A DNA stretch of 64,000 nt, from the NCBI RefSeq assembly GCF_039822285.1, contig NZ_JBAJEY010000001.1:682001-746000 (forward strand), given 5' to 3'. The position numbers and the translations under genes are program-made. This stretch comes from Thiofaba sp039822285 (GTDB lineage: Bacteria; Pseudomonadota; Gammaproteobacteria; Halothiobacillales; Halothiobacillaceae). Positions 14,925-22,557 of the stretch are shown here, in pieces. The number at the start of each line of letters is the position of its first letter. Position 1 is the first letter of the stretch. Below the pieces are notes generated by a model that made no database searches, had not been told where the DNA came from, and saw only the letters and a list, made by a program, of their open reading frames with translations.

Positions 14925-16242
14925 TCCTGGCGATGCGCCGCTGCAGGCGGCGGCCAGCCCGCAGGAGTTCGCCCGCGCCTTTGCCCTGCCGCCCGAGGAG
15001 GCGGCGCGCTACATGGCCGCGCGCGACGCGGTGCGCATCAGCTACGACTGGCATGAGCTCTGGCACGACGAGCACGCCCGCGCCTTCACCGTGAGCCGTC
15101 TCGCCCGCGCCGACCTGCTGCAAGGGCTGCACGAGATGCTCAGCCGCTCGGTAGCGGGTGACCTGTCGCGGCGCGACTGGATGAGTGATGCGCGCGCGCT
15201 GCTGCAAGAGGCCAACTGGTGGGGCGAAAAGCAGGTCGTCGGCCCCGATGGCAAGGCGCGCACCACGCGCTTTAACCCGGCGCGGCTCAAGCTCATCTAT
15301 GACGTCAACAGCCGCATGGCGCACGCGGCGGGGCGCTGGGAGCGCATTCAGGCGGCCAAGGAAAGCCATCCGTACCTGCGCTACGTCACCATGCATGATG
15401 AGCGCGTGCGCCAGTCGCACCGCGCCTGGGATGGCGTGACGCTGCCGGTCGATCATCCCTGGTGGCGGACGCACTACCCGCCCAACGGCTGGCGCTGCCG
15501 CTGCCGGGCCGTCTCCATGCGCGCCTCCGAGGTCGAGGCGCGCGGCGGCAGCCTCAAGACCACGCCGCCCGACGAGCCGGAGGTGGAATGGACGAATCCC
15601 AAGACCGGCGAAGTCCGCCGCGTACCCTGGGCCATCGATCCGGGCTTTGGCTACAACGTGGGCGAGGCGGCATCCCGCTGGCGCGGGTTGATCGATGCCG
15701 CGCGCGACAAGGTGGCAGGCTATGCCGCCGCCATCGGCGCGCGGCTGGGGGACGACCTGGCCGCGCTCGTCGAGCGCGACTGGGGCGGGTGGATCGACGA
15801 CGCGCTGGCTGGGCGCGAGCGCAACCGGCTCGGCTGGCTGGGCATGATCAGCGCGCGCGATCTGGCGCATCTGGCTGCTGCTGGCATCGCGCCGCAGACC
15901 GCCGAGGTGATGGTGCGGCCCGGCCTGGTGCGCGGCCCCAAGGCAGATCGGCACGAGGATGCGGGCAACGCCATCGCGCAAGACGCCTGGCGCGCGCTGC
16001 CCGCGCTGTGGCGCAAGGCCGCGGCGCTGCTGCTCGATCTCAAGAGCGGCAAGCCACTGTGGCTTTTGCCGGGCGCGGATGGCCGCGCGCCGCAGTTGGC
16101 GGTGGAGGTGGATTTCGTGGACAAGAAAAACCGGCGCGGCGTGACCAATGCCGTCAAGTCGGCCTACCTCCAGGACATGGCCACTGTCAGGCGGCGCGTG
16201 GCCGCCGGTGAGGTTCGCGTGCTGTGGGGATCGCTGGAATGA
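14902..16242 (+). CDS. Head morphogenesis protein gpF
   Basis: 446 residues from ATG 14902 with RBS ggaggg. Residues ~130-210 contain the Mu-F-like core (DERVRQSHRAWDGVTLPV, HYPPNGWRCRCRAVS), a minor head protein present at the portal vertex. The C-terminal ~90 residues (VEVDFVDKKNRRGVTNAVKS) look like a separate small domain. Such tails on gpF proteins are sometimes polymorphic nuclease-like domains, but here that is only a guess. Confidence 0.85.
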   Translation: MPVRLAADPGDAPLQAAASPQEFARAFALPPEEAARYMAARDAVRISYDWHELWHDEHARAFTVSRLARADLLQGLHEMLSRSVAGDLSRRDWMSDARALLQEANWWGEKQVVGPDGKARTTRFNPARLKLIYDVNSRMAHAAGRWERIQAAKESHPYLRYVTMHDERVRQSHRAWDGVTLPVDHPWWRTHYPPNGWRCRCRAVSMRASEVEARGGSLKTTPPDEPEVEWTNPKTGEVRRVPWAIDPGFGYNVGEAASRWRGLIDAARDKVAGYAAAIGARLGDDLAALVERDWGGWIDDALAGRERNRLGWLGMISARDLAHLAAAGIAPQTAEVMVRPGLVRGPKADRHEDAGNAIAQDAWRALPALWRKAAALLLDLKSGKPLWLLPGADGRAPQLAVEVDFVDKKNRRGVTNAVKSAYLQDMATVRRRVAAGEVRVLWGSLE

Positions 16243-16249
16243 GAGGCGG

Positions 16250-16324
16250 CGACGCGGGGCGGGAATCGAACCCGCACATTCTCCGCTGGCGCGGTCCCGT
16301 TACCTGTCAGGGCGCACCGCGTCG
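16250..16324 (-). other. tRNA-like cloverleaf remnant between F and G
   Basis: Read on the minus strand there is an 8-bp closing stem (16250-16257 with 16317-16324). Inside it is a T-arm with consensus loop TTCGATT (stem GCGGG/CCCGC, 16259-16275), a D-arm-like hairpin with GGTAAC in its loop (16296-16312), and a short stem CCGC/GCGG (16283-16294) with only a 4-nt loop. A proper 7-nt anticodon loop is missing, and no CCA is encoded. It looks tRNA-derived but is not a functional tRNA by eye. Confidence 0.5.
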
Positions 16325-16342
16325 TCGCACTTTGAGGATAGC

Positions 16343-16786
16343 ATGATCTCGATCACCATCGACGACCGCGAGCTGCGCGACGCGCTCGATCGCCTCGCCC
16401 GCCGGGTGGAGGACACCACCCCGGCCATGCGCGCGATCGCCACGGAGCTAGAGACGCGCATCTCCGACCGCTTCGACGCCCAGCGCGACCCGCAAGGCCG
16501 CGCGTGGGCGCCGCTGTCTGGCAAGACGCTGGCGCGCAAGAAGGGGCGCGGGCGCATCCTCTACCACAGCGGCGACCTGCTCGATTCGCTCACCAGCCGC
16601 GCCAGCCGTGACGAGGCCGTGGTGGGATTCGGCAAGCCCTATGGCGCGTTTCATGAATACGGCACGCGCAAGATGCCGCGCCGTGGGCTGCTCATGGCCG
16701 ACCCGCAGGCGCGCACGCTGGGCGAGGACGACCGCGCCGCCATCCTCGACATCCTCTCCCGCTGGATCGAGGGGCGACCGCTGTAA
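16343..16786 (+). CDS. gpG-like virion morphogenesis protein
   Basis: 147 residues from ATG 16343 (gaggata RBS). Features of the Mu gpG / P2 gpS-type family: an N-terminal helical domain (RELRDALDRLARRVEDTTPA), the PLSGKTLARKKGRGRILYHS segment and AFHEYGTRKMPRR. It is thought to join heads to tails. It is the last gene before a 236-bp non-coding gap. Confidence 0.82.
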   Translation: MISITIDDRELRDALDRLARRVEDTTPAMRAIATELETRISDRFDAQRDPQGRAWAPLSGKTLARKKGRGRILYHSGDLLDSLTSRASRDEAVVGFGKPYGAFHEYGTRKMPRRGLLMADPQARTLGEDDRAAILDILSRWIEGRPL

Positions 16787-17022
16787 AACAGACCGTCAAA
16801 CCAGATCCTCTGGGGCAAAATCGACGCCAAGCCGTTTTTAGGCGTTTAGAGCGGTTTTTTACGATACCCGCTACCCCAGTATCACCCATGCTGGTAGCGC
16901 AGATTGGGCGGGCCTTTATCTCGGGGATAAAAGGGGGATACTGCAATCAGCCTCGTGTCGGTCTGCATCAGCAGCAGGGCTGAACAGGTTCTTACTATGA
17001 CCGCCGCCCGCATGCCGCCATC
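16787..17022. other. Non-coding gap between gpG and the protease gene
   Basis: No gene seen. It holds a weak stem acgcc/ggcgt (16824-16828, 16841-16845) followed by a T-rich stretch, a possible terminator. An inverted repeat cgctacc/ggtagcg (16869-16875, 16893-16899) follows. Right at the end is a gccgcc/ggcggc hairpin around the ATG at 17023. It may separate two late transcripts. Confidence 0.5.
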
Positions 17023-18057
17023 ATGGCGGCCATGACGCATAGCCATCCCGCCATATCTTCTTCCGTGCACGCCGATGCGCATCGCCTGGCGTGCGATGCC
17101 TTTTCCATCGATCTCCTCTCGCCTGCCGTAGCCGCTTCCGACGCGGCCTTCGCCCCGCCGGAGTGGGTGCACCTCATCCCGGCGGGGGTCTTTTCCGGGC
17201 GCGACGGGCGCGGGCCGTTCCGGCTGGATGCCGAGGCCGTGATCAAAGCCTTCGCCGCGTACGGGGCGGATTTGCCGGTGGACTACGAGCACCAAAGCCT
17301 CTCTGCCGAGGAGAAGGCTGGGCCGGTGCCCGCCGCCGGGTGGATCAAGGAGCTGCAGGCGCGCGAGGACGGCATCTGGGCGCGGGTGGAGTGGACGCCT
17401 GCTGCCGCGCAGCATCTCGCCAATAAAGAGTACCGCTACCTCTCCCCGGTCTTCCGGCACGACCGCTCAGGCCGCGTCGTGTTGCTCGAAGGCGCGGGGC
17501 TCACGCACAACCCCAACCTCTATCTCAAAGCCGCCGCCAGCCGAAAGGAGACCCATGCCGTGGAAGACCTGATCGAACGCCTCATCCTGATGCTCAACCT
17601 GCCCACCGCCAGCACGCCCGAGGACGTGGTGGCCGAGCTGCAGAAGATCATCGACCGGCTCAATACCGCAGAAGCCGCCGCGCAAAGCCGCCAGATCGAC
17701 CCCGCCGAGTGGGTGCCGATGAGCCAGCACCGCGCGGTGGCCGAGCAGCTCGCCGCCATGCAGGCGCAGATTGCCGCCGAGAAGGCCGAGGCCGCCGTGA
17801 CCGCCGCCATGCGCGCCGGCAAGCTCGCCCCGGCCATGAAGGACTGGGCTATCTCCTATGCCAGCAAAGACCCGGAGGGCTTCGCCTCCTGGGCGGAAAA
17901 AGCCCCGGCCATCCTGCCGCCCGAAACCGACCGCGCCGCGCAGCGCGTCGCATCGAATGCGGACACGCTCACCGAGGAAGACCGCATCGCCTGCCAGCTT
18001 CTGGGCATGCGTGAGGCGGACTTCGCCGCCCACAAGAAAACACTCATCAAGGAGTAA
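17023..18057 (+). CDS. Head maturation protease/scaffold (gpI-like)
   Basis: 344 residues from ATG 17023; ATG 17032 is also possible. The N-terminal ~170 residues match the Mu I protease type (PEWVHLIPAGVFSGRDGRGP, LPVDYEHQSL, EYRYLSPVF). The Ala/Glu-rich C-terminal half (~190-270) is a scaffold-like coiled region. In Mu the scaffold (Z) is made from an internal start of the same gene, and the layout here would allow that. The major head gene follows after 3 bp. Confidence 0.85.
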   Translation: MAAMTHSHPAISSSVHADAHRLACDAFSIDLLSPAVAASDAAFAPPEWVHLIPAGVFSGRDGRGPFRLDAEAVIKAFAAYGADLPVDYEHQSLSAEEKAGPVPAAGWIKELQAREDGIWARVEWTPAAAQHLANKEYRYLSPVFRHDRSGRVVLLEGAGLTHNPNLYLKAAASRKETHAVEDLIERLILMLNLPTASTPEDVVAELQKIIDRLNTAEAAAQSRQIDPAEWVPMSQHRAVAEQLAAMQAQIAAEKAEAAVTAAMRAGKLAPAMKDWAISYASKDPEGFASWAEKAPAILPPETDRAAQRVASNADTLTEEDRIACQLLGMREADFAAHKKTLIKE

Positions 18058-18060
18058 GAC

Positions 18061-18966
18061 ATGGCCATCATCACCCCCGCACTGATCACCTCGCTGCGCA
18101 CGGGCTTTTCCAAAGCCTTCCAGGACGCGCTCGCCCAGACCCCGACCGACTGGGAAAAAGTCGCCACCCGCGTGCCCTCCAGCAACGCCAGCAACACCTA
18201 CGGCTGGCTCAACCAGTTCCCGAAGCTGCGCGAGTGGGTGGGCGACCGCGTGGTCAAGGACATGGCCGCGCAGGGCTACACCATCACCAACAAGCTCTAC
18301 GAGGGCACGGTGGGTGTGAAGCGCACCGACATCGAGGACGACAACGTGGGCATCTACACCCCGCTGTTCGCCGAGATGGGCCGCGCGGCGAAAGCGCACG
18401 GCGACGAACTTGTCTTCGGGCTGCTCGCCGCGGGCGAATCGACCCTGTGCTACGACGGCCAGAACTTCTTCGACACCGACCACCCGGTCTACCCCAACGT
18501 GGACGGCACCGGCACGGCGACCACTGTTTCCAACCTGCAAGCTGGCATCGGCCCTGCCTGGTATCTGCTCGACACCAGCCGGGCGCTCAAACCCCTGATC
18601 TTCCAGGAGCGCACCACGCCCGAGCTGGAAGCGATGACCGCCACCACCGACGAAGGCGTGTTCGTGCGCGACGAGTACCGCTACGGCATCCGCTACCGCT
18701 GCAACGCGGGCTTCGGCTTCTGGCAGATGGCCTATAAGTCCAAGGCCACGCTCGATGCGGTGAGCTTCAACGCGGCGATGGCGGCGATGATGAACCTCAA
18801 GGCCGACGGCGGCCGCCCGCTGGGCATCCGGCCCACGGTGCTGGTGGTGCCGCCTGAGCTTCGCGCCGCCGCGATCGAGATCGTCAAGAACGAGCGGCTG
18901 GCCAACGGCGCTTCGAACCCCAACTTCGGCGTGGTCGATCTGATCGTCTCGCCGTGGGTGGCCTGA
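18061..18966 (+). CDS. Major capsid protein (gpT-like)
   Basis: 301 residues with gpT-family features: LRTGFSKAFQDALAQTPTDW at the N-terminus, GVKRTDIEDDNVGIY in the middle and GIRPTVLVVPPELRAAA near the end. It forms the icosahedral shell. It starts three bases after the protease stop with RBS aaggag. An inverted copy of ATTNNNTGCGAC lies just upstream, at 17947-17958 in the protease gene. Confidence 0.9.
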   Translation: MAIITPALITSLRTGFSKAFQDALAQTPTDWEKVATRVPSSNASNTYGWLNQFPKLREWVGDRVVKDMAAQGYTITNKLYEGTVGVKRTDIEDDNVGIYTPLFAEMGRAAKAHGDELVFGLLAAGESTLCYDGQNFFDTDHPVYPNVDGTGTATTVSNLQAGIGPAWYLLDTSRALKPLIFQERTTPELEAMTATTDEGVFVRDEYRYGIRYRCNAGFGFWQMAYKSKATLDAVSFNAAMAAMMNLKADGGRPLGIRPTVLVVPPELRAAAIEIVKNERLANGASNPNFGVVDLIVSPWVA

Positions 18967-18978
18967 TAGGTGCGCGTG

Positions 18979-19182
18979 ATGGCGAAAAAACCCGCTGACA
19001 CCCAGCCCGGCACGGTGCGCCTTTCGGTGCGCACCGCCGCCAGCCACGGCCAGATGACGCGCTACCGCGCAGGGCTGGGCCCCTTCACCCGCGAGCCGCA
19101 GGTGGTCGAAGTCACGCCCGCGCAGGCCGAGCAGCTCAAGGCCGACCCGGCGCTGGCCGTGGCCGAGGTGGGGCAGGAGTAA
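18979..19182 (+). CDS. Small head-completion-type protein (gp35 position)
   Basis: 67 residues from ATG 18979; GTG 18970 would add three residues. It contains a small beta-rich motif (GLGPFTREPQVVEVTPAQAE) seen in short proteins located between the capsid and DUF1320 genes of Mu relatives. Function unknown; probably structural. Confidence 0.65.
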   Translation: MAKKPADTQPGTVRLSVRTAASHGQMTRYRAGLGPFTREPQVVEVTPAQAEQLKADPALAVAEVGQE

Positions 19183-19185
19183 GGC

Positions 19186-19623
19186 ATGGCCTACGCGACG
19201 GCGGCAGAGCTTGCCACGCGCTACGGCGCGGATCGGCTGGTGCATCTCACCGACCGCGACGGCGACGGGATCGGGGATGACCCGATGATCGCCCAGGCGC
19301 TCTCCGATGCCGAAGCCGAGATCGACGGGTATCTGGCCGCCCGCTACCGCCTGCCGCTGCCGACCGTCCCGGCGCTGCTCGCGCGCATCGCCTGCGACAT
19401 CGCCATCTACCGGCTGCTGTCCCTGCGCTCGATGGGCGACATCGAGGATGCCCGTCGTCGCTATGAGGATGCCCGGCGGCTGCTGGAGGCGATCGGCAAG
19501 GGGGCGGTGAGCCTGGGGCTGCCGGCCGATCTGCCGCCCGCCAGTCAGCCTGCGCTGAGTCTGGCTGCCGCCAAGAGCGGCCCGGCGTCGGTGTTCGGCC
19601 ATGACCAGATGGTGGGGTACTGA
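19186..19623 (+). CDS. Head-tail connector, gp36 / DUF1320
   Basis: 145 residues. Starts MAYATAAELATRYGADRLVH and continues with LSDAEAEIDGYLAARYRLPL and ARIACDIAIYRLL, the classic DUF1320 pattern of an adaptor that docks on the portal. The stop overlaps the next ATG at 19623. Confidence 0.85.
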   Translation: MAYATAAELATRYGADRLVHLTDRDGDGIGDDPMIAQALSDAEAEIDGYLAARYRLPLPTVPALLARIACDIAIYRLLSLRSMGDIEDARRRYEDARRLLEAIGKGAVSLGLPADLPPASQPALSLAAAKSGPASVFGHDQMVGY

Positions 19624-20075
19624 TGATCCTGGCGATCGAATCGGCCATCGTCGAGCGGCTCAAGACGGCGCTCGCTCCCTTGCCGGTGGAGGCGCTGCCC
19701 GCGCGCGGCTACCGCTTCACCCACGCCAGGGGCGCGGCGCTGGTGCTGGCCTCCGACCTCGCCGCAGGCGGCATCGAGGATGTGGGCGCAGCCGCGCAGG
19801 GCGCGACGCTCTCCGTCGAAGTCGTGCTGCTCGCGCGCTCTCTGCGCGACGGCGCGGGCGTGTGGGACATGTTCGAGGCCGCGCGCCGGGCGCTGCTGTC
19901 CTTCAAGCCTGCACCGGGATGCTCGCCGCTGGCGCTCAAGGTGGCGCGGCTGGAGCAGCCAGCGGACGATCACTGGGCGCTATCCACCCGCTGGCAGACG
20001 CTGATCCCGCTCGCCCCTGATCTGGACTACGACGGCGGTCCGCTACTGACCCGCGTCACTTTTGAGGAGGTTTGA
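19623..20075 (+). CDS. gp37-like head-tail joining protein (DUF1834)
   Basis: 150 residues, coupled to the previous gene. DUF1834 features: IESAIVERLKTALAPLPVEA at the N-terminus and a central strand-rich body (GATLSVEVVLLARSLRDGAG). In Mu relatives this protein lies between gp36 and the sheath and probably contributes to tail-terminator function. Confidence 0.8.
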   Translation: MILAIESAIVERLKTALAPLPVEALPARGYRFTHARGAALVLASDLAAGGIEDVGAAAQGATLSVEVVLLARSLRDGAGVWDMFEAARRALLSFKPAPGCSPLALKVARLEQPADDHWALSTRWQTLIPLAPDLDYDGGPLLTRVTFEEV

Positions 20076-20077
20076 CC

Positions 20078-20266
20078 ATGCTCTATCGATACACCGGGCC
20101 GCTGACGGCCATGACCCTGCCCGATGGGCGAGATGTGGTGCTTGCGCCTGGCTGCGCCGTCGATCTGCCGGAGGATAACCCGGTGGTGGCGACGTTCGCC
20201 GCACTGGGTCGGCTGGCCGCCGAGCCCGCGCCCAAGAAGATCAAGGATCAATCTAATAAGGAGTAA
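20078..20266 (+). CDS. Small tail-associated protein
   Basis: 62 residues from ATG 20078 with strong RBS gaggagg (20064-20070). A short beta-rich body (LYRYTGPLTAMTLPDGRDVV, LAPGCAVDLPED) and a lysine-rich tail. It occupies the gp38/DUF2635 slot just before the sheath, although similarity to that family is only by shape. Confidence 0.7.
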   Translation: MLYRYTGPLTAMTLPDGRDVVLAPGCAVDLPEDNPVVATFAALGRLAAEPAPKKIKDQSNKE

Positions 20267-20269
20267 GCC

Positions 20270-21502
20270 ATGCCAGCGAATTTTCTGCACGGCGTCGAGA
20301 CCATCGAGATCGACAAGGGGCCGCGCCCGATCCGCGCGGTCAAGACCGCCGTGGTCGGCCTGATCGGCACCGCGCCGACCGGCCCCATCAATACCCCGAC
20401 CATCGTCACCAGCATCAAGGATGCCGCCGCCTTCGGCGACATCACGGCGGCCAATACGGCGGGCCACAGCATCCCGCAGGCGCTGGATGCCATCTTCGAT
20501 CACGGCGCTGGCACGGTCGTCGTGGTCAACGTCTTCGACCCGGCCCTCCACACCGTCACCGGCGAATCCGGCAAGACGCCGATCGCCGCCAGCCACATCA
20601 TCGGCACGGTCGATGGCGCGGGCAAGCGCACCGGCATGAAGGCGCTGGAGGACACCTACAACCTGTTCGGCTTCAACGCCAAGCTGCTGATCGCGCCGGG
20701 CTATGCCACCCTCACCTCGGTCACCACCGAGATGATCGCGCTCGCCGGAAAACTCCGGGCGATGGCGATCATCGACGCGCCTGCCGGCATCGCCGTGCAG
20801 CAGGCCATCGAAGGGCGCGGTTCGTCGGGCAGCATCAACTTCAACACCAGTTCCGAGCGGGCGATCCTGTGCTACCCGCACCTCAAGGTATACGACCCGC
20901 GCACGAACGCCGAGCGCCTGGAGCCGATGAGTCCGCGCCTGGCTGGTCTCATGTGCGCGACCGATACCGAGCGCGGCTACTGGTGGAGCCCATCGAACCA
21001 GGAGTTCAAGGGCGTCGTCGGCGCCGAGCGCGCGATCACCGCGCGCATCAACGACCCACAGTCCGAGGCGAACCTTCTGAACGAGGCGGGCATCGTCACC
21101 TACTTCAACAGCTTCGGCTCCGGCATTCGCGCCTGGGGCAACCGCTCGGCGGCCTGGCCGAGCGTGACGCACCCGAAGAACTTCATCAACGTGCGCCGCA
21201 CGGCGGATGTGCTGCACGAGTCGGTGGAGTACTCGATGCTGCAATTCATCGACCGGCCGATCAACGACGCGCTGATCGACGACATCAAGGGCAGCGTCAA
21301 TGCCTTCATCCGCACGCTCATCGGGCGCGGAGCGCTCATCGATGGCGGATGTATTTACGACCCGGCGAAGAACCCGCCGACGGAACTGGCGCTGGGGCAT
21401 CTGACCTTCGACATCAGCTTCATGCCGCCCACGCCTGCCGAGCGCATCAGCTTCGAGAGCTTCATCGACATCAACCTGCTCAAGAACCTGGGCGGCCAGT
21501 AA
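20270..21502 (+). CDS. Tail sheath protein
   Basis: 410 residues, starting after RBS aaggag. Typical sheath features: HGVETIEIDKGPRPIRAVKT at the N-terminus, GLIGTAP, and a C-terminal FDISFMPPTPAERISFES. Its presence shows a contractile (myovirus) tail. It is followed by the tube gene. Confidence 0.93.
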   Translation: MPANFLHGVETIEIDKGPRPIRAVKTAVVGLIGTAPTGPINTPTIVTSIKDAAAFGDITAANTAGHSIPQALDAIFDHGAGTVVVVNVFDPALHTVTGESGKTPIAASHIIGTVDGAGKRTGMKALEDTYNLFGFNAKLLIAPGYATLTSVTTEMIALAGKLRAMAIIDAPAGIAVQQAIEGRGSSGSINFNTSSERAILCYPHLKVYDPRTNAERLEPMSPRLAGLMCATDTERGYWWSPSNQEFKGVVGAERAITARINDPQSEANLLNEAGIVTYFNSFGSGIRAWGNRSAAWPSVTHPKNFINVRRTADVLHESVEYSMLQFIDRPINDALIDDIKGSVNAFIRTLIGRGALIDGGCIYDPAKNPPTELALGHLTFDISFMPPTPAERISFESFIDINLLKNLGGQ

Positions 21503-21512
21503 GGAGTGAGTC

Positions 21513-22034
21513 ATGGCAAAAATCGAAATCCATCGCATCGCCAACGCCAACGTCTATCTGGACGGGCAGTCGCTGCTGGGCCGCGCCGAGGAGGTGCAGC
21601 TGCCCAGCATCAAGGCCAAGATGGTCGAGCACAAGGCGCTCGGCATGGTCGGCACCATCGAGGCGTTCGCCGGGTTCGAGAAGCTCGAAGGCAAGATCAA
21701 GTGGGCGAGTTTCTACGCCGACGTGCTGAAGAAAGCCGCCAACCCCTTCAAGTCCGCGCAGCTGCAGGTGCGCGGCTCGATGCCGATCATCGTCGGCGGC
21801 TCGGTCAACCGCGAGGCGCCCGTGGTGGCCCTGCTCTCGGTGGTGTTCAAGAGCCTGCCCGGCGGCAACTTCAAGCAGCACGAGAACGTGGAGCTGGAGA
21901 CCGACTTCACCGCCTATTACATGAAGCTCACCGTGGACGGTCGGGACGTCACCGAGATCGACGTGCTGGAAAACATCTACAAGGCCGGCGGGGTGGACTT
22001 GCTGGCGCAGTATAACGCCAACATCGGGGGCTAA
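21513..22034 (+). CDS. Tail tube protein (P2 FII-like)
   Basis: 173 residues from ATG 21513. FII-family features: NANVYLDGQSLLGRAEEVQL near the start, GSMPIIVGGSVNREAPVVAL in the middle and a C-terminal VLENIYKAGGVDLL. It polymerises inside the sheath. The P2 type rather than the Mu M type shows that the tail module is P2-derived. Confidence 0.9.
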   Translation: MAKIEIHRIANANVYLDGQSLLGRAEEVQLPSIKAKMVEHKALGMVGTIEAFAGFEKLEGKIKWASFYADVLKKAANPFKSAQLQVRGSMPIIVGGSVNREAPVVALLSVVFKSLPGGNFKQHENVELETDFTAYYMKLTVDGRDVTEIDVLENIYKAGGVDLLAQYNANIGG

Positions 22035-22037
22035 GCC

Positions 22038-22280
22038 GTGGTCATCACCCTGAAATACCCCGTCAAGCTGGCGACCGGAAAGACGCTGGAGAATATCGCC
22101 CTGCGCCGCCCGACGCGCGGCGACATCAAGCGCGCGCAGAAGGCGTCGTCCGACCCGATCGACCAGGAGGATTTTCTGCTCGCCGCGCTCACGGGGTTGA
22201 CCATCGAAGACCTCGACGCGCTGGACGCCACCGACAGCAAGGCGCTCACCGATGCCTTTCGCGGCATGGTGGATGCGTGA
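22038..22280 (+). CDS. Tail assembly chaperone gpE
   Basis: 80 residues from GTG 22038. The sequence (ITLKYPVKLATGKTLENIAL, RRPTRGDIKRA, EDFLLAALTGLTIEDLDALD) is that of P2-type tail assembly chaperones. Its end overlaps the start of the short gpE' gene by 8 bp. In P2 the second product is made by frameshifting. No obvious slippery heptamer is visible here. Confidence 0.82.
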   Translation: MVITLKYPVKLATGKTLENIALRRPTRGDIKRAQKASSDPIDQEDFLLAALTGLTIEDLDALDATDSKALTDAFRGMVDA

Positions 22281-22422
22281 CGACGATCTGTGGGCGGCGG
22301 ATGCGCTGCTCGCGCGCTGGTTTCGCTTCCAGCCGTCGGAGATCGACGCGCTGGAGATGGACGACTACCTGCGCTGGCTGACGGAAGCCGAGCGGCAGAT
22401 CAAGGCCGAGCAAGGCCAGTGA
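22273..22422 (+). CDS. Tail chaperone extension gpE'
   Basis: 49 residues read from ATG 22273, overlapping the end of gpE. The sequence (RDDDLWAADALLARWFRFQP, SEIDALEMDDYLRWLTEAE) matches the short P2 E'-type pattern of aromatic residues, a PSE turn and an EL..W helix. It may be translated separately or as a frameshift fusion with gpE. It cooperates with gpE around the tape measure. Confidence 0.8.
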   Translation: MRDDDLWAADALLARWFRFQPSEIDALEMDDYLRWLTEAERQIKAEQGQ

Positions 22423-22543
22423 TCCAGCCCAGCAGCAGCGCTGCCAGCGGCGAGAGCGCCAGGCCGATGACGAGCCCGGCGGCAAGACTTGCGCCGGTGA
22501 GCCAGGCCAGCGCGGCGGGGATGAGGATGGCGACAGCGATCAT
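22400..22543 (-). CDS. Possible 47-residue antisense membrane peptide
   Basis: Read from the minus-strand ATG at 22543: almost entirely hydrophobic (AILIPAALAWLTGASLAAGL, VIGLALSPLAALLLGWI), with two potential membrane helices. It mostly fills the 135-bp gap between gpE' and the tape measure, which has no plus-strand gene. No good RBS or promoter seen. Orientation against the late operon makes it doubtful. Confidence 0.25.
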   Translation of the reverse strand: MIAVAILIPAALAWLTGASLAAGLVIGLALSPLAALLLGWITGLARP

Positions 22544-22557
22544 GGAGTCACTATAGC

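Noticed and set aside
16250..16324. Functional tRNA gene
   Set aside because: No 7-nt anticodon loop, mismatched acceptor/T-arm junction and no CCA, so it is reported only as tRNA-like.
17467..19602. 711-residue minus-strand open frame across protease, capsid and connector genes
   Set aside because: It spans several well-supported genes and has shadow composition.
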